Of a DNA stretch of 64,000 nucleotides, positions 25,213-32,507 are shown piece by piece. Position 1 is the first letter of the stretch. Every line of letters starts with the position of its first letter. The stretch spans positions 496,001 to 560,000 of the forward strand of contig NZ_CCXR01000001.1 in the NCBI RefSeq assembly GCF_000821085.1. The letters run 5' to 3'. The notes under the pieces were generated by a model. That model saw nothing but the letters and a program-made list of their open reading frames with translations. It did not search any database and was not told where the DNA came from. The position numbers and the translations under genes are program-made. The stretch comes from Bacillus sp. B-jedd (GTDB taxonomy: Bacteria > Bacillota > Bacilli > Bacillales > Cytobacillaceae).

Positions 25213-25836
25213 TTGTTGAATTTATTTTTTGTTTTTTTGTTGGCTGTAGGTGTTTATTTTTTGATAAAGGATTTTCTATCTTTGAAAAAAGCTGCAGAGC
25301 TGTCGGCTGAAGCGCTTTATCCAGTTGGGGAACAGTTTGCGAATGTCTTTACGGATCGGGAATGGAAAGAGATGAAGCCAATCTCGAAGCATACGAAATC
25401 GTACCGGATTGTCAAATGGGGGACAGCGGCAGCGCTGGTGTTTGTTCTTGGGATGGCAGGAATTGTTTTTCTGACAGATTTGGTTTCTTCTTCTATTTTC
25501 AGCCTGGTTTATATTTTTTACTTTTATATGAGCGCCATCAGGCATCCGGGAAACTTCTTTATTTTGCAAAAAGGAATCATCCTGGACAGCAAATACATAT
25601 CTCCGTCGTCAATCAAGGAGTTTTCTGTAGAAAAAATCCGGCGCTGGCATGCTTTGTATGGATACCATTCAAAAGTAAACAATGGCTTTAAACTATCATT
25701 TTCCTTTAAAAACAAGCTGATCCCATCCAGCTTCGTGGTCATTGCGGAGGAGAAGGACCTCGATGAGATCATTAAACTGCTAGAAGCACAGGGAATCCTC
25801 GGGAAGCTGGAGGAAGAAGAAAAGTTTGCGAAATAA
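25213..25836 (+). CDS. Hypothetical membrane protein
   Basis: Encodes about 207 residues. A membrane helix at residues 2-20 and a pair around 76-112 flank a short cytoplasmic loop; the C-terminal ~85 residues (FILQKGIILDSKYISPSSIK onwards) read like a beta-rich PH-type cytoplasmic domain, which is inference. TTG 25213 has GGGGGA (25200-25204) eight bases upstream; TTG 25216 and 25198 are possible. No functional neighbour. Family not recognised. Confidence 0.7.
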   Translation: MLNLFFVFLLAVGVYFLIKDFLSLKKAAELSAEALYPVGEQFANVFTDREWKEMKPISKHTKSYRIVKWGTAAALVFVLGMAGIVFLTDLVSSSIFSLVYIFYFYMSAIRHPGNFFILQKGIILDSKYISPSSIKEFSVEKIRRWHALYGYHSKVNNGFKLSFSFKNKLIPSSFVVIAEEKDLDEIIKLLEAQGILGKLEEEEKFAK

Positions 25837-25889
25837 AGGACGAAGTTTCTTATATACAAGGCTCAGTTAAAGATGAGTATTAATTAGAA

Positions 25890-25954
25890 GTTGATTGGAA
25901 CGGAGGGGACTGACTCCGGCGGGATGTAGCGGCACGTGGAGACCCCACAGGCGT
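25890..25954 (-). repeat. Truncated copy of the 130-bp GTTGATT element
   Basis: GTTGATTGGAACGGAGGGGA to GGAGACCCCACAG matches the inverse of the right half of the element at 40721-40850. The other half is missing and the 52-bp array begins about 15 bases later. Confidence 0.7.
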
Positions 25955-25969
25955 CTAGGACTCGGCAAT

Positions 25970-26541
25970 CTGTCCCAACACGGGACAGATTGGGACAGAC
26001 CATCATGAAAAAATCGGCACTCTGTCCCAACACGGTACAGATTGGGACAGATCACCAAGAAAAAATCGGCACTTTGTCCCAACACGAGACAGATTGGGAC
26101 AGACCACCAAGAAATAAACGGAACTCTGTCCCAACACGGTACAGATTGGGACAGACCACCATGAAATAAACGAAACTCTGTCCCAACACGGGACAGATTG
26201 GGACAGATCACCATGAAATAAACGGAACTCTGTCCCAACACGGGATAGATTGGGACAGACTACCACGAAATAATCGGCACTCTGTCCCAACACGGAACAG
26301 CTTGGGACAGATCACCATGAAATAATCGGTACTCAGTCCCAACATGGGACAGCTTGGGACAGATCCCCATGAAATAGCCGGCACTCAGTCCCAACACGAA
26401 TCAGTTTGGAACAGATCTCCATGAAATAATCGGCACTCTGTCCCAACGCGGAACAGATTGGGACATACAACCATGAAATAAACGGCACTTAGTCCCAACA
26501 CGGAACAGTTTGGGACAGACCACCACGAAATAATCAGGAAT
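25970..26541. repeat. 52-bp tandem repeat array, 11 units
   Basis: Units start at CTGTCCC (or a variant) at 25970, 26022, 26074, 26126, 26178, 26230, 26282, 26334, 26386, 26438 and 26490, always 52 bases apart. A unit holds the near-palindrome CTGTCCCAACACGGGACAG, then ATTGGGACAGA and a spacer like CCACCATGAAATAA. The left arm and TTGGGACAG are well kept; the middle arm varies. Because 52 is not divisible by three, open frames crossing it on both strands are artefacts. Spacers repeat, so it is not a CRISPR array. Confidence 0.95.
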
Positions 26542-26543
26542 CT

Positions 26544-26598
26544 GGGACGGTTCCGCTGCTTCATTCGAGATTCGAAAGAAGCGTCGGAACCGTCCCCA
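26544..26598. repeat. GGGGACGG palindromic element, copy 2
   Basis: GGGACGGTTCC and GGAACCGTCCCC frame TTCATTCGAGATTCGAAAGAA. It touches the 52-bp array on the left and the stop of the minus-strand acetyltransferase gene (26602) on the right. Confidence 0.88.
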
Positions 26599-26601
26599 TT
26601 T

Positions 26602-27063
26602 TTACATGTGCCCTATGCTAAATTTAGGAAGCTTGTATTCCATGATGGTGGATATGGTGCGGAAGCCCAGCTTTTTGTAGAGGTTTTTAGCGGGGTTGCC
26701 GGCAAAGACGTTTAGTTGGACGGTGTAGATCCCATTCGCGTAAAGCTCTTGCATAGCCGTCTGCATTAATCTTTTGGCGATTCCTTTATTTCTGTGGTGC
26801 GGGAAGACGTATAAATGAAAAAGGTGGCCGGTCAATTCGCCTGTCAATTGGCTCAAATCCCTTCCAAGCAAAATCCAGCCCCGTAAATCACGACTTTCTT
26901 CATCAATCAAATAATAGGCGCCATTTTTGATGAGAGTGGAGAACATCTCATAGGAATTCCAGCCATGATTCGGGGCGTATCCCGCTGTGCTTTCCTGCAC
27001 GACATTCCCTGAAAGTCTCAATATATAATCTGTTTCCGCCTGATTTGTTTTTCTGATGGCCAT
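26602..27063 (-). CDS. GNAT-family N-acetyltransferase
   Basis: Encodes 153 residues of a single GNAT domain. The acetyl-CoA site reads LYVFPHHRNKGIAKRLMQ (R-x-x-G-x-A), followed by NVFAGNPAKNLYKKLGFRTI, the usual last strand-helix pair. ATG 27063 has GAGGTG a few bases upstream; the frame extends four codons further to a TTG that lies on that ribosome site. Substrate unknown. Monocistronic, ending in a palindromic element. Confidence 0.85.
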   Translation of the reverse strand: MAIRKTNQAETDYILRLSGNVVQESTAGYAPNHGWNSYEMFSTLIKNGAYYLIDEESRDLRGWILLGRDLSQLTGELTGHLFHLYVFPHHRNKGIAKRLMQTAMQELYANGIYTVQLNVFAGNPAKNLYKKLGFRTISTIMEYKLPKFSIGHM

Positions 27064-27177
27064 AGCACACCTCAATGAATAATTGGTCTCTATTACTATA
27101 TAAAGTAACCAGGCTGAGGGTGCCGCCCCTTAAAAATCAAACTGCCTGAACCCCCCGGGTCCAGGCAAAGTGAGGCT

Positions 27178-27240
27178 GGGGATGGTTCCGCTGCTTCCTT
27201 TGTGTCCTGAAAGAAGTGCTGGAAGCGTCCCCCTGCTTCA
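27178..27240. repeat. GGGGACGG palindromic element, copy 3
   Basis: GGGGATGGTTCC and GGAAGCGTCCCCC frame TTCCTTTGTGTCCTGAAAGAA. It abuts the stop of the minus-strand gene at 27241. Confidence 0.85.
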
Positions 27241-27594
27241 TTATGAGATTTGGGCTATGTATTCCGGGTTGGGTTGCTGTTCGTCCTTGCCTTGGACTTT
27301 GTCGATTTTGTCGACGAACATGCCGAAGACTCGTTTTTTTTCTTCGAGATCTTTGATTTCAGATTTTAGCTTGTTGAATTGTTCTTCGAATGGCTTGTGG
27401 TAGATTTCGCGGATCGTGCGGATAATCTCTTCGTTTACGGTCGATTGGCTGACCTGTTTAGTGATGCTGAATTTGTAGTTGTAAACCATGAGTTCCTGTT
27501 TAACCTTCTCGTATTCCTTGTCTATTTCCGCAAGCAAATCGAGAATTTCTTCCTTCCACTCATTCAATGATTTTTTTAGGTATGATGAATCCAT
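27241..27594 (-). CDS. Coiled-coil hypothetical protein
   Basis: Encodes 117 residues rich in Glu, Lys and Leu with two long predicted helices (about 5-40 and 68-100), no signal peptide and no membrane segment. The family is not recognised. AAGGAGACC lies just upstream of the ATG, which is a strong start. It is a single-gene unit between two plus-strand genes. Confidence 0.65.
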   Translation of the reverse strand: MDSSYLKKSLNEWKEEILDLLAEIDKEYEKVKQELMVYNYKFSITKQVSQSTVNEEIIRTIREIYHKPFEEQFNKLKSEIKDLEEKKRVFGMFVDKIDKVQGKDEQQPNPEYIAQIS

Positions 27595-27797
27595 GGCTTG
27601 GTCTCCTTTTGCAAAATTTGTGATAGATTAAGATAAAAATATGTCCCTAAATTTTAACATGCAAAAATTACAGTTGTTTTGCTGTGAGATTACAGTTTGA
27701 ACTTTCATATTAAATACTAGTAACAGAGAAATATAGACATTAGGGTTCAAGGAATATTTTGCAAAAGAAGAATAGGGTAGGAATGGAGATTAATCTT

Positions 27798-28487
27798 ATG
27801 AAAATGAAGTTTGTTGTTTCGGCACTGCTCGTTATGTTCCTATTGTTTGGGACGTATAAGTTAATGAATGCCAGGGCGTTTCAATTATTCGGCGGGCTAG
27901 TTTCCGAGGTTAAGACAGGTGAAAAGGAAGTCGCGCTGACATTTGATGATGGGCCGAATTCAAATGTAGACCCACTCCTGCAGCTGCTGGACAAATATAA
28001 TGCGAAGGCAACCTTCTTTTTGATTGGAAAAGATATTGAAAAACATCCTGAAGAAGCTAAAAAGCTTGTTGAGGCCGGCCATCAACTTGGTAATCACACC
28101 TATTCACATGAAAGAATGGTCTTTAAGAGCCCATCTTATATTAAAAGTGAAATAGAAAAGACAGACCAATTAATCCGGGAGTCCGGATTTGACGGAGAAA
28201 TCGATTTTCGGCCGCCTAATGGGAAAAAGCTTGTTGGCCTCCCGTATTACCTGAAGAAGAATCAGCGTGAAACGATCATGTGGAGCCTTGAGCCAGACAG
28301 CTATTATGAAAAAGCTTCGGAAAAGGTAAAGTACGTGAAGGAAAATGTGGAGCCGGGTTCAATCATTTTGATGCATCCGATGTACGGCCAAACAGAAACC
28401 GAGCTTAAAGCCGTTGAAGGGATATTAAGTGGACTTACCGAACTTGGGTATAATTTTGTGACGGTTGAAGAGCTGCAAAGTAAATAA
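27798..28487 (+). CDS. Polysaccharide deacetylase (NodB domain)
   Basis: Encodes 229 residues with an N-terminal membrane anchor or signal (2-22) and a carbohydrate esterase 4 domain acting outside the membrane on N-acetyl groups of peptidoglycan or another glycan. Motif 1 is LTFDDGPNSNVD (catalytic base and metal Asp), motif 2 is GNHTYSHE with two metal His, motif 3 is FRPPNGK, and the last His is in ILMHPMYG. All key residues are present. ATG 27798 is chosen with GGAG about nine bases upstream. A divergent palindromic element starts seven bases after the stop. Confidence 0.88.
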   Translation: MKMKFVVSALLVMFLLFGTYKLMNARAFQLFGGLVSEVKTGEKEVALTFDDGPNSNVDPLLQLLDKYNAKATFFLIGKDIEKHPEEAKKLVEAGHQLGNHTYSHERMVFKSPSYIKSEIEKTDQLIRESGFDGEIDFRPPNGKKLVGLPYYLKKNQRETIMWSLEPDSYYEKASEKVKYVKENVEPGSIILMHPMYGQTETELKAVEGILSGLTELGYNFVTVEELQSK

Positions 28488-28493
28488 AAAACT

Positions 28494-28550
28494 GATGGTT
28501 CCACCTCTTCGTACGGGATCCGCATGAAGCGGTGGAACCTTCTCCTTTCT
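28494..28550. repeat. Divergent GGGGACGG-type palindrome, copy 4
   Basis: GATGGTTCCACC and GGTGGAACCTTCTCC frame CTTCGTACGGGATCCGCATGAAGC. It fills the gap between the deacetylase stop and the stop of the convergent spore gene (28550). Confidence 0.7.
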
Positions 28551-28855
28551 TACTCCTCCTTAATGTCGGCTGATTGTTGTGCCGCGGCTCGCTGGATGTA
28601 TTGCGTAAGTGGGTCGAGGCTTGGTTCTTCGGCTGGATCATAGTGGAAGGCGTCGTTCGAGTCCTTCTCTTCCAATAGGGCGAAGAGGTCGTGGATGTCT
28701 GCGTGGTCGCCGGAGACTGTGCCGAAGCCCTGGCTGTGCTTTTTATAGCTGGTGAAGCCGCTTGGGAGGTTGTTGCCGAGATTGACGCAGGAAGAACCTT
28801 CGACAGTGCCGATGTTTATTTTGCCAATAAAAAATGCCGGGGAAAATTTATTCAT
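28550..28855 (-). CDS. GerPA/GerPF-like spore protein, last gene of the spore cluster
   Basis: Encodes 101 residues. Residues 8-50 (INIGTVEGSSCVNLGNNLPS then GFTSYKKHSQGFGTVSG) carry the module shared with three other proteins of this cluster: a V-x-L/G-x-N strand, a W/F-S/T-x-H/Y-x-K turn and a G-F/Q-G ending. GerPA/GerPF proteins are small spore components needed for nutrient germinants to cross the coat. The C-terminal half is acidic and unlike GerPF. It overlaps the preceding gene by eight bases and has GGAAAGG nine bases before the ATG. Assignment rests on the motif and gene context. Confidence 0.65.
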   Translation of the reverse strand: MNKFSPAFFIGKINIGTVEGSSCVNLGNNLPSGFTSYKKHSQGFGTVSGDHADIHDLFALLEEKDSNDAFHYDPAEEPSLDPLTQYIQRAAAQQSADIKEE

Positions 28856-29225
28856 GTGCTTTATCCTTTCCGTCCGTGACTGAATACGCTACAGGGTCGC
28901 CGTTAATCAGAATTTGAATATCCTGACCTCGATCTGATTCAGGCAGCGTCAAAGCGAATCCGCTTCCTTGTTCCCGTGTTTTTCCCTTTGGCTGCACATT
29001 TGGTGAAAACGTATTTCCCATATTCAGCATCCCGCTTAATTCCTTGATGTCGAGCCGATCAAGATGAAAGGCAAGTTCATCGAGATTCATCTCATTTAAG
29101 TGGAAGTCCTGTATCCGGATTTCAAAATGAATGCGGGCGTCCGGCTTGTCCTGAAGAACCTTTTCGAGCCTGTCCATTCTTTTTGCAAAAGAGTTCAATA
29201 CTTCTGAAATATTTTCTGCCGTCAT
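28848..29225 (-). CDS. GerPC-like spore protein
   Basis: Encodes 125 residues. A short coiled coil (about 5-25, RMDRLEKVL) is followed by FHLDRLDIKELSGMLNMG, which resembles the FDQLKIETLEGTLNIG-type motif I recall from GerPC. It is shorter than the ~205-residue GerPC of B. subtilis. The ATG follows directly on the stop of the upstream gene, and its own end overlaps the next gene by eight bases, so the three are translationally coupled. GerPC-like identity is a motif-level inference. Confidence 0.6.
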   Translation of the reverse strand: MTAENISEVLNSFAKRMDRLEKVLQDKPDARIHFEIRIQDFHLNEMNLDELAFHLDRLDIKELSGMLNMGNTFSPNVQPKGKTREQGSGFALTLPESDRGQDIQILINGDPVAYSVTDGKDKAHE

Positions 29226-29435
29226 CTAACTCAAATCCTTTTTTTGGCGCTGTTTTGCCTTAAGCAGAAGAGCGGTATTAAGATGGGCGCTGCTGTTTTC
29301 CCCTTTTATGGAACCAAACCCTTCATTTGTTTCCAACGTGCTGAATCTGCCTTTCTGTCTGTTTGTCCCAATAAACAGCCCGGAAGAATGGCTGAGTCTC
29401 TCTATATTCATTCCGCTATATCGAATGACTGTCAT
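29226..29435 (-). CDS. Short GerPA/GerPF-like or GerPD-like spore protein
   Basis: Encodes about 69 residues. It shares with its neighbours the pattern SSGLFIGTNRQKG, then TNEGFGSIKGENSSAHLN. Two ATGs (29438 and 29435) are possible; GGAGGATA favours 29435. It begins 17 bases after the Hsp20-like gene and ends directly at the GerPC-like start. Its size and place fit GerPD, but the sequence alone does not prove it. Confidence 0.6.
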   Translation of the reverse strand: MTVIRYSGMNIERLSHSSGLFIGTNRQKGRFSTLETNEGFGSIKGENSSAHLNTALLLKAKQRQKKDLS

Positions 29436-29454
29436 CATTATCCTCCTCTCCGGT

Positions 29455-29844
29455 TTAGTTGGAATGTGACGATTGCTGCAAAGGGACTTCTATTGTTAAT
29501 ATGCCATGATCCATTTTTGCCTGTATGTGTTCGGTTAAGCAGCCGCGGGGAAGCTTGATGGCTCTTTCAAAAGCACCATGAAAGCGTTCCTGGCGAAAGA
29601 CTTTTATTTCTTCATAATCAAAGGGAGGCAAGATTTTCCCGCTTATGATGATGCTGCCGGAACTAAAGCCCAGCTTTACATCACCCGGACTGGCTCCCGC
29701 CAAATCGGCAGAAATAAATAAGGAATCCCGTGTACCGTATACATCGACCCTCGGACCGACCATTGAAGACACCTCGGTTAGCAATTCAATGAAATCGCTG
29801 CCCAATGTTTTAGCAATATTGGAACGGCGTCCACTTTTCCTCAT
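29455..29844 (-). CDS. Hsp20/alpha-crystallin-family protein in the spore cluster
   Basis: Encodes 129 residues of a small heat-shock domain. Typical features are VDVYGTRDSLFISADLAGAS (first strands), GSIIISGKI, ERFHGAFERAIKLPRGC and the closing DHGILTIEVP. It is smaller than ATP-independent chaperones of the Hsp18 type and close in size to the spore coat proteins CotM/CotP, which also carry this domain. Its place inside a gerP-like operon suggests a coat or inner-coat role. GAAAGGGTG precedes the ATG. Confidence 0.8.
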   Translation of the reverse strand: MRKSGRRSNIAKTLGSDFIELLTEVSSMVGPRVDVYGTRDSLFISADLAGASPGDVKLGFSSGSIIISGKILPPFDYEEIKVFRQERFHGAFERAIKLPRGCLTEHIQAKMDHGILTIEVPLQQSSHSN

Positions 29845-29929
29845 CTATTCACACCCTTTCAAAACAAAAGGTTTCACTACTACTTATATGTCCAAAAAAG
29901 CCTGTCATGCCAACAAGTTCCATACCCCC

Positions 29930-29978
29930 GCCTGAAAAGGGAAGAAGCAGAGGACGGTTCCTTTGCTTCTTCCCAACC
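29930..29978. repeat. Partial GGGGACGG-type palindrome, copy 5
   Basis: GAAGAAGCAGAGGACGGTTCC then TTTGCTTCTTCCC keeps one arm and the GAAGC/GCTTC inner stem. It lies between two genes of the spore cluster (29844 and 29995). Confidence 0.6.
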
Positions 29979-29994
29979 CTATTCTGCTTCTGAA

Positions 29995-30240
29995 TTAAAT
30001 CGTTTGGCCCTGCGCACTTGGGGAGATATTGGCATTGTTCATTTGGCCATCGATCATGTCGAAGTCGTTGATAATGGATCCGTTCGCTGTATTTATGACA
30101 TTGCCCGCGAAAAATCCCTGGCCGTTATTGACTTTCCTGTGGGCGGCCCAGCCTGGGAGCTGGTTTTGGCCAACAGCCACAGTTGAATTCGTATTCTGGG
30201 AATTAATGTTGATTGCTCCAACTCCGAAGGTTATGGCCAC
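29995..30240 (-). CDS. GerPA/GerPF-family spore germination protein
   Basis: Encodes 81 residues, nearly the whole of which matches the GerPA/GerPF pattern: GVGAININSQNTNSTVAVGQ, then GWAAHRKVNNGQGFFAGNVI, and a final D-x-x-D-x-Q (FDMIDGQM). These small proteins help germinants reach their receptors in the inner spore layers. The start is a GTG at 30240 with GGAGGG six bases upstream. It is the second gene of the minus-strand spore cluster. Confidence 0.78.
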   Translation of the reverse strand: MAITFGVGAININSQNTNSTVAVGQNQLPGWAAHRKVNNGQGFFAGNVINTANGSIINDFDMIDGQMNNANISPSAQGQTI

Positions 30241-30273
30241 CTAAGTCCCTCCTTATAAGCCCAAGGGAAGTAA

Positions 30274-30756
30274 TCAAAATTGACTGAAATGGTTAATTTG
30301 TGAATCAATGATATCCTGATCCGAAATATAGGCAGCGTTCTTTTCATTCTGTATCCTGCCAATCAATCTTCCTTGCCCCGCATTTCTTTTACTGTGAGAG
30401 CTCCAGCCATTAAGGCCGTTTTCTCCAACTGTCACGGCGGCGGAGGAATCAAGGACATTGACGTTGATCCCAACTATATCAACATGGTTTTGATTGATAT
30501 TCTGGCCGGGTTCGATAATGCTGATTGCATTGCTGTTAATCGGCGTATCCACTAAATCATTGTCGATAACATAACTGAAATTTCCGCACACATGCGAATT
30601 GGACACCGAGCCAAAGCCATAGTTCGTTTTTCGATGGGAAGACCAGTTATTCGCATAATTTATTCCGACAAAAATTCCGGAAGCCGTATCAATCGCATTT
30701 ACATTCACCTGATTGACCATTACCCGGTTCCTGATTTTATTCTGCGCCATATCCAT
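30274..30756 (-). CDS. Tandem-duplicated GerPA/GerPF-domain spore protein
   Basis: Encodes 160 residues made of two copies of the GerPA/GerPF module. Copy one (about 11-75) reads NAIDTASGIFVGINYANNWS, SHRKTNYGFGSV and DNDLVDTPI. Copy two (about 93-155) reads NVLDSSAAVTVGENGLNGWS, SHSKRNAGQGRLIG and DQDIIDSQI. GerPA/GerPF are normally single-module proteins of about 70-75 residues, so this internal duplication is notable. GGGG lies six bases before ATG 30756. It is the first gene of the cluster. An AT-rich upstream stretch with TATACATT could be a mother-cell (SigE/SigK-type) -10, which is only a weak guess. Confidence 0.75.
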   Translation of the reverse strand: MDMAQNKIRNRVMVNQVNVNAIDTASGIFVGINYANNWSSHRKTNYGFGSVSNSHVCGNFSYVIDNDLVDTPINSNAISIIEPGQNINQNHVDIVGINVNVLDSSAAVTVGENGLNGWSSHSKRNAGQGRLIGRIQNEKNAAYISDQDIIDSQINHFSQF

Positions 30757-30841
30757 ACCAATCCCCTGGTTTCATGAAAATGTATAATGTAAAATATGCG
30801 AAAATAAGAAAAAAGTTCGAAAACAGGGCGGGGGGAGGAGG

Positions 30842-30875
30842 AAGGTGCCGGTTCTGCTGCTTTATTCGACACCTG
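30842..30875. repeat. Partial GGGGACGG-type palindrome, copy 6
   Basis: AAGGTGCCGGTTCTGCTGCT then TTATTCGACACC matches only the left arm and loop of the family. Confidence 0.5.
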
Positions 30876-30929
30876 TAATAAAACTAAAACGCTGAATTTT
30901 CGGATTATTTTTCTGATACCTCTTTACAA

Positions 30930-31228
30930 AGAATGGTTAAGGGGTTAGAATCGTCTTTAATATTTAAAAAGGTGATGACGAAGACGGAGGCAGGAAAGTT
31001 CTCCAGAGAGTCGGTGGAAGCTGTGAACCGATGCTCTTTCCTGTCATGCCCAGCCCTTCAGAACCGGTCCGCAGAAACATACAGCAGTATGCGGACACGG
31101 CGAAAGCCGTTATCCTTCCCGAGGTTACTTTTATCATTCCAGTAACAAACGAGGGTGGCACCACGTAAAACCACGTCCCTCATAACACGACAAATCCGTC
31201 TGTTATGGGGGGCGTTTTTGTTTTTTTC
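30930..31228 (+). promoter_or_regulatory. T-box riboswitch leader for serine-synthesis genes
   Basis: Stem I is clear: GGT-GATGAC-GAAG opposite CTTC-AGA-ACC fits the kink-turn base, GGCAGGAAAG pairs with CTTTCCTGTC over ten bases, and CCAGAGAG (31003-31010) is the AG bulge. The T-box sequence GAGGGTGGCACCACG is at 31151-31165. A terminator follows with CATAACA/TGTTATG and a T-run ending near 31228. Uncharged tRNA would favour the antiterminator and turn on the downstream genes. The probable specifier side of the internal loop (about 31046-31056) contains AGC, a serine codon, but GCC and CCC also occur there, so the tRNA is inferred mainly from the genes controlled. Confidence 0.92.
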
Positions 31229-31247
31229 GAAGTGAGAGTGAAGCAAA

Positions 31248-31307
31248 GGGACGGTTCCGCTGCTTCTTTCGGGTATCGGAGGAAGAGCTGGAACTGTCCC
31301 CTGCTTC
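31248..31307. repeat. GGGGACGG palindromic element, copy 7, in the T-box leader
   Basis: GGGACGGTTCC and GGAACTGTCCCC frame TTCTTTCGGGTATCGGAGGAA. It lies between the T-box terminator and the ribosome site of the aminotransferase gene, so it is part of the mRNA leader. Confidence 0.85.
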
Positions 31308-31326
31308 AAAATAAGGAGGTAAAGTG

Positions 31327-32490
31327 ATGTTCTTTGATGAACGTTTTTTGTTTACGCCGGGCCCGACACCTGTGCCTGATCGAGTGAAGGCGGCGATGAA
31401 TCGTCCGATGATTGGGCATAGGGGAGAGGCGTTTCCTAAGCTTTTGGAGGAGGTTTCGACGCGATTGATGCCGGTGTTTGGGTCGAAAAGTCCGGTGACG
31501 CTGATTTCTGGAAGCGGGACGGCAGCGCTTGAGACGGCTGTTGTGAATGTGGTGGAAGAGGGCGACTTGGTTGTTGTCATTGTGACAGGGGCATTCGGGG
31601 AGCGCTTCGCAGCTATTTGCGAGGCTTTCGGTGCTAATGTGCGCCGGCTCGAAATAGAATGGGGAAAAACGTGTTCCGGAGAAGAACTCGCGCTGTTTCT
31701 TAAAAAAGCTGGGGCGGGGGTCAAGGCCGTTTTTGCCACCTATTGTGAAACATCAACTGGCGTGTTCAATCCAATCAAGGAGCTTGGTGAAGTCACAAAG
31801 CGCTATACAGATGCGCTGTTCATCGTTGATGGAGTTAGCTGCATTGGCGCTGTCCTGGCCAATATGGAGGAACAGAATATCGATATCCTTGTGGCCGGTT
31901 CGCAAAAAGCGATGATGCTGCCGCCTGGCCTTGCGTTTATCGCCAGCAACGATCATGCGAGGGCCGTTATGCAAAAGTGCCGCACAAAAAGGTTTTATCT
32001 TGATTTGAACAAGTATCATGCTTCTTTTGAAAAAGAGTCCCAAACGCCTTTCACTCCCGCTGTTTCCCTGATTTATGGGGCGCTTGAAGTGTGCGAACTA
32101 TTTGAGGAGGAAGGATTCGAAAATACGGTTGGACGCCATCTGCTGCTGCGCGATATGGTCCGTGAGGGAGCGAGAGCTTTGCAGCTGCCGCTTCTGGCAA
32201 GCGATGAGGATGCATCGTCTACGGTAACAGCTATCGTAACAAATACTGGACCGGCGAGGCAGCTGAAGAAAATGCTTGCAGACGAATTCGGTATCATGGT
32301 CGCCGGGGGACAGAAGAAGCTGAAAGGGGAAATTTTCCGAATTGGCCATATGGGCTACTGTACTCCATATGACGTACTGAAAGTTTTGGCAGGAATGGAA
32401 ATGGCCCTTCAGCAGCTCGGCGGTGGAAATAAACTCGGGGCAGCTACTGGTATGGCACAGGAGGTTTGGCTGCACCGGCTTGGAAAATAA
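31327..32490 (+). CDS. Class V PLP aminotransferase, probable phosphoserine/serine-type
   Basis: Encodes 387 residues of the class V aminotransferase family near serine-glyoxylate and alanine-glyoxylate aminotransferases. FTPGPTPVPDRV opens the protein. The PLP lysine is Lys194 in GSQKAMMLPPGL, and VDGVSCIGA holds the PLP aspartate. It is co-transcribed with serA behind a T-box, and no standard serC is present. The simplest role is therefore conversion of 3-phosphohydroxypyruvate to phosphoserine in serine synthesis, as class V enzymes do in some prokaryotes. A serine-pyruvate or glyoxylate activity is the alternative. ATG 31327 has AGGAGG seven bases upstream. Confidence 0.82.
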   Translation: MFFDERFLFTPGPTPVPDRVKAAMNRPMIGHRGEAFPKLLEEVSTRLMPVFGSKSPVTLISGSGTAALETAVVNVVEEGDLVVVIVTGAFGERFAAICEAFGANVRRLEIEWGKTCSGEELALFLKKAGAGVKAVFATYCETSTGVFNPIKELGEVTKRYTDALFIVDGVSCIGAVLANMEEQNIDILVAGSQKAMMLPPGLAFIASNDHARAVMQKCRTKRFYLDLNKYHASFEKESQTPFTPAVSLIYGALEVCELFEEEGFENTVGRHLLLRDMVREGARALQLPLLASDEDASSTVTAIVTNTGPARQLKKMLADEFGIMVAGGQKKLKGEIFRIGHMGYCTPYDVLKVLAGMEMALQQLGGGNKLGAATGMAQEVWLHRLGK

Positions 32491-32507
32491 GGGAGGAGAT
32501 TTGCATC

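Noticed and set aside
25936..26293. Open frames on both strands across the 52-bp array
   Set aside because: The period is not a multiple of three, yet the same stop-free pattern recurs in several frames; the translations are repeat artefacts without ribosome sites.
25970..26541. CRISPR array
   Set aside because: The whole 52-bp unit repeats, including the part that would be the spacer, and no cas genes are near.
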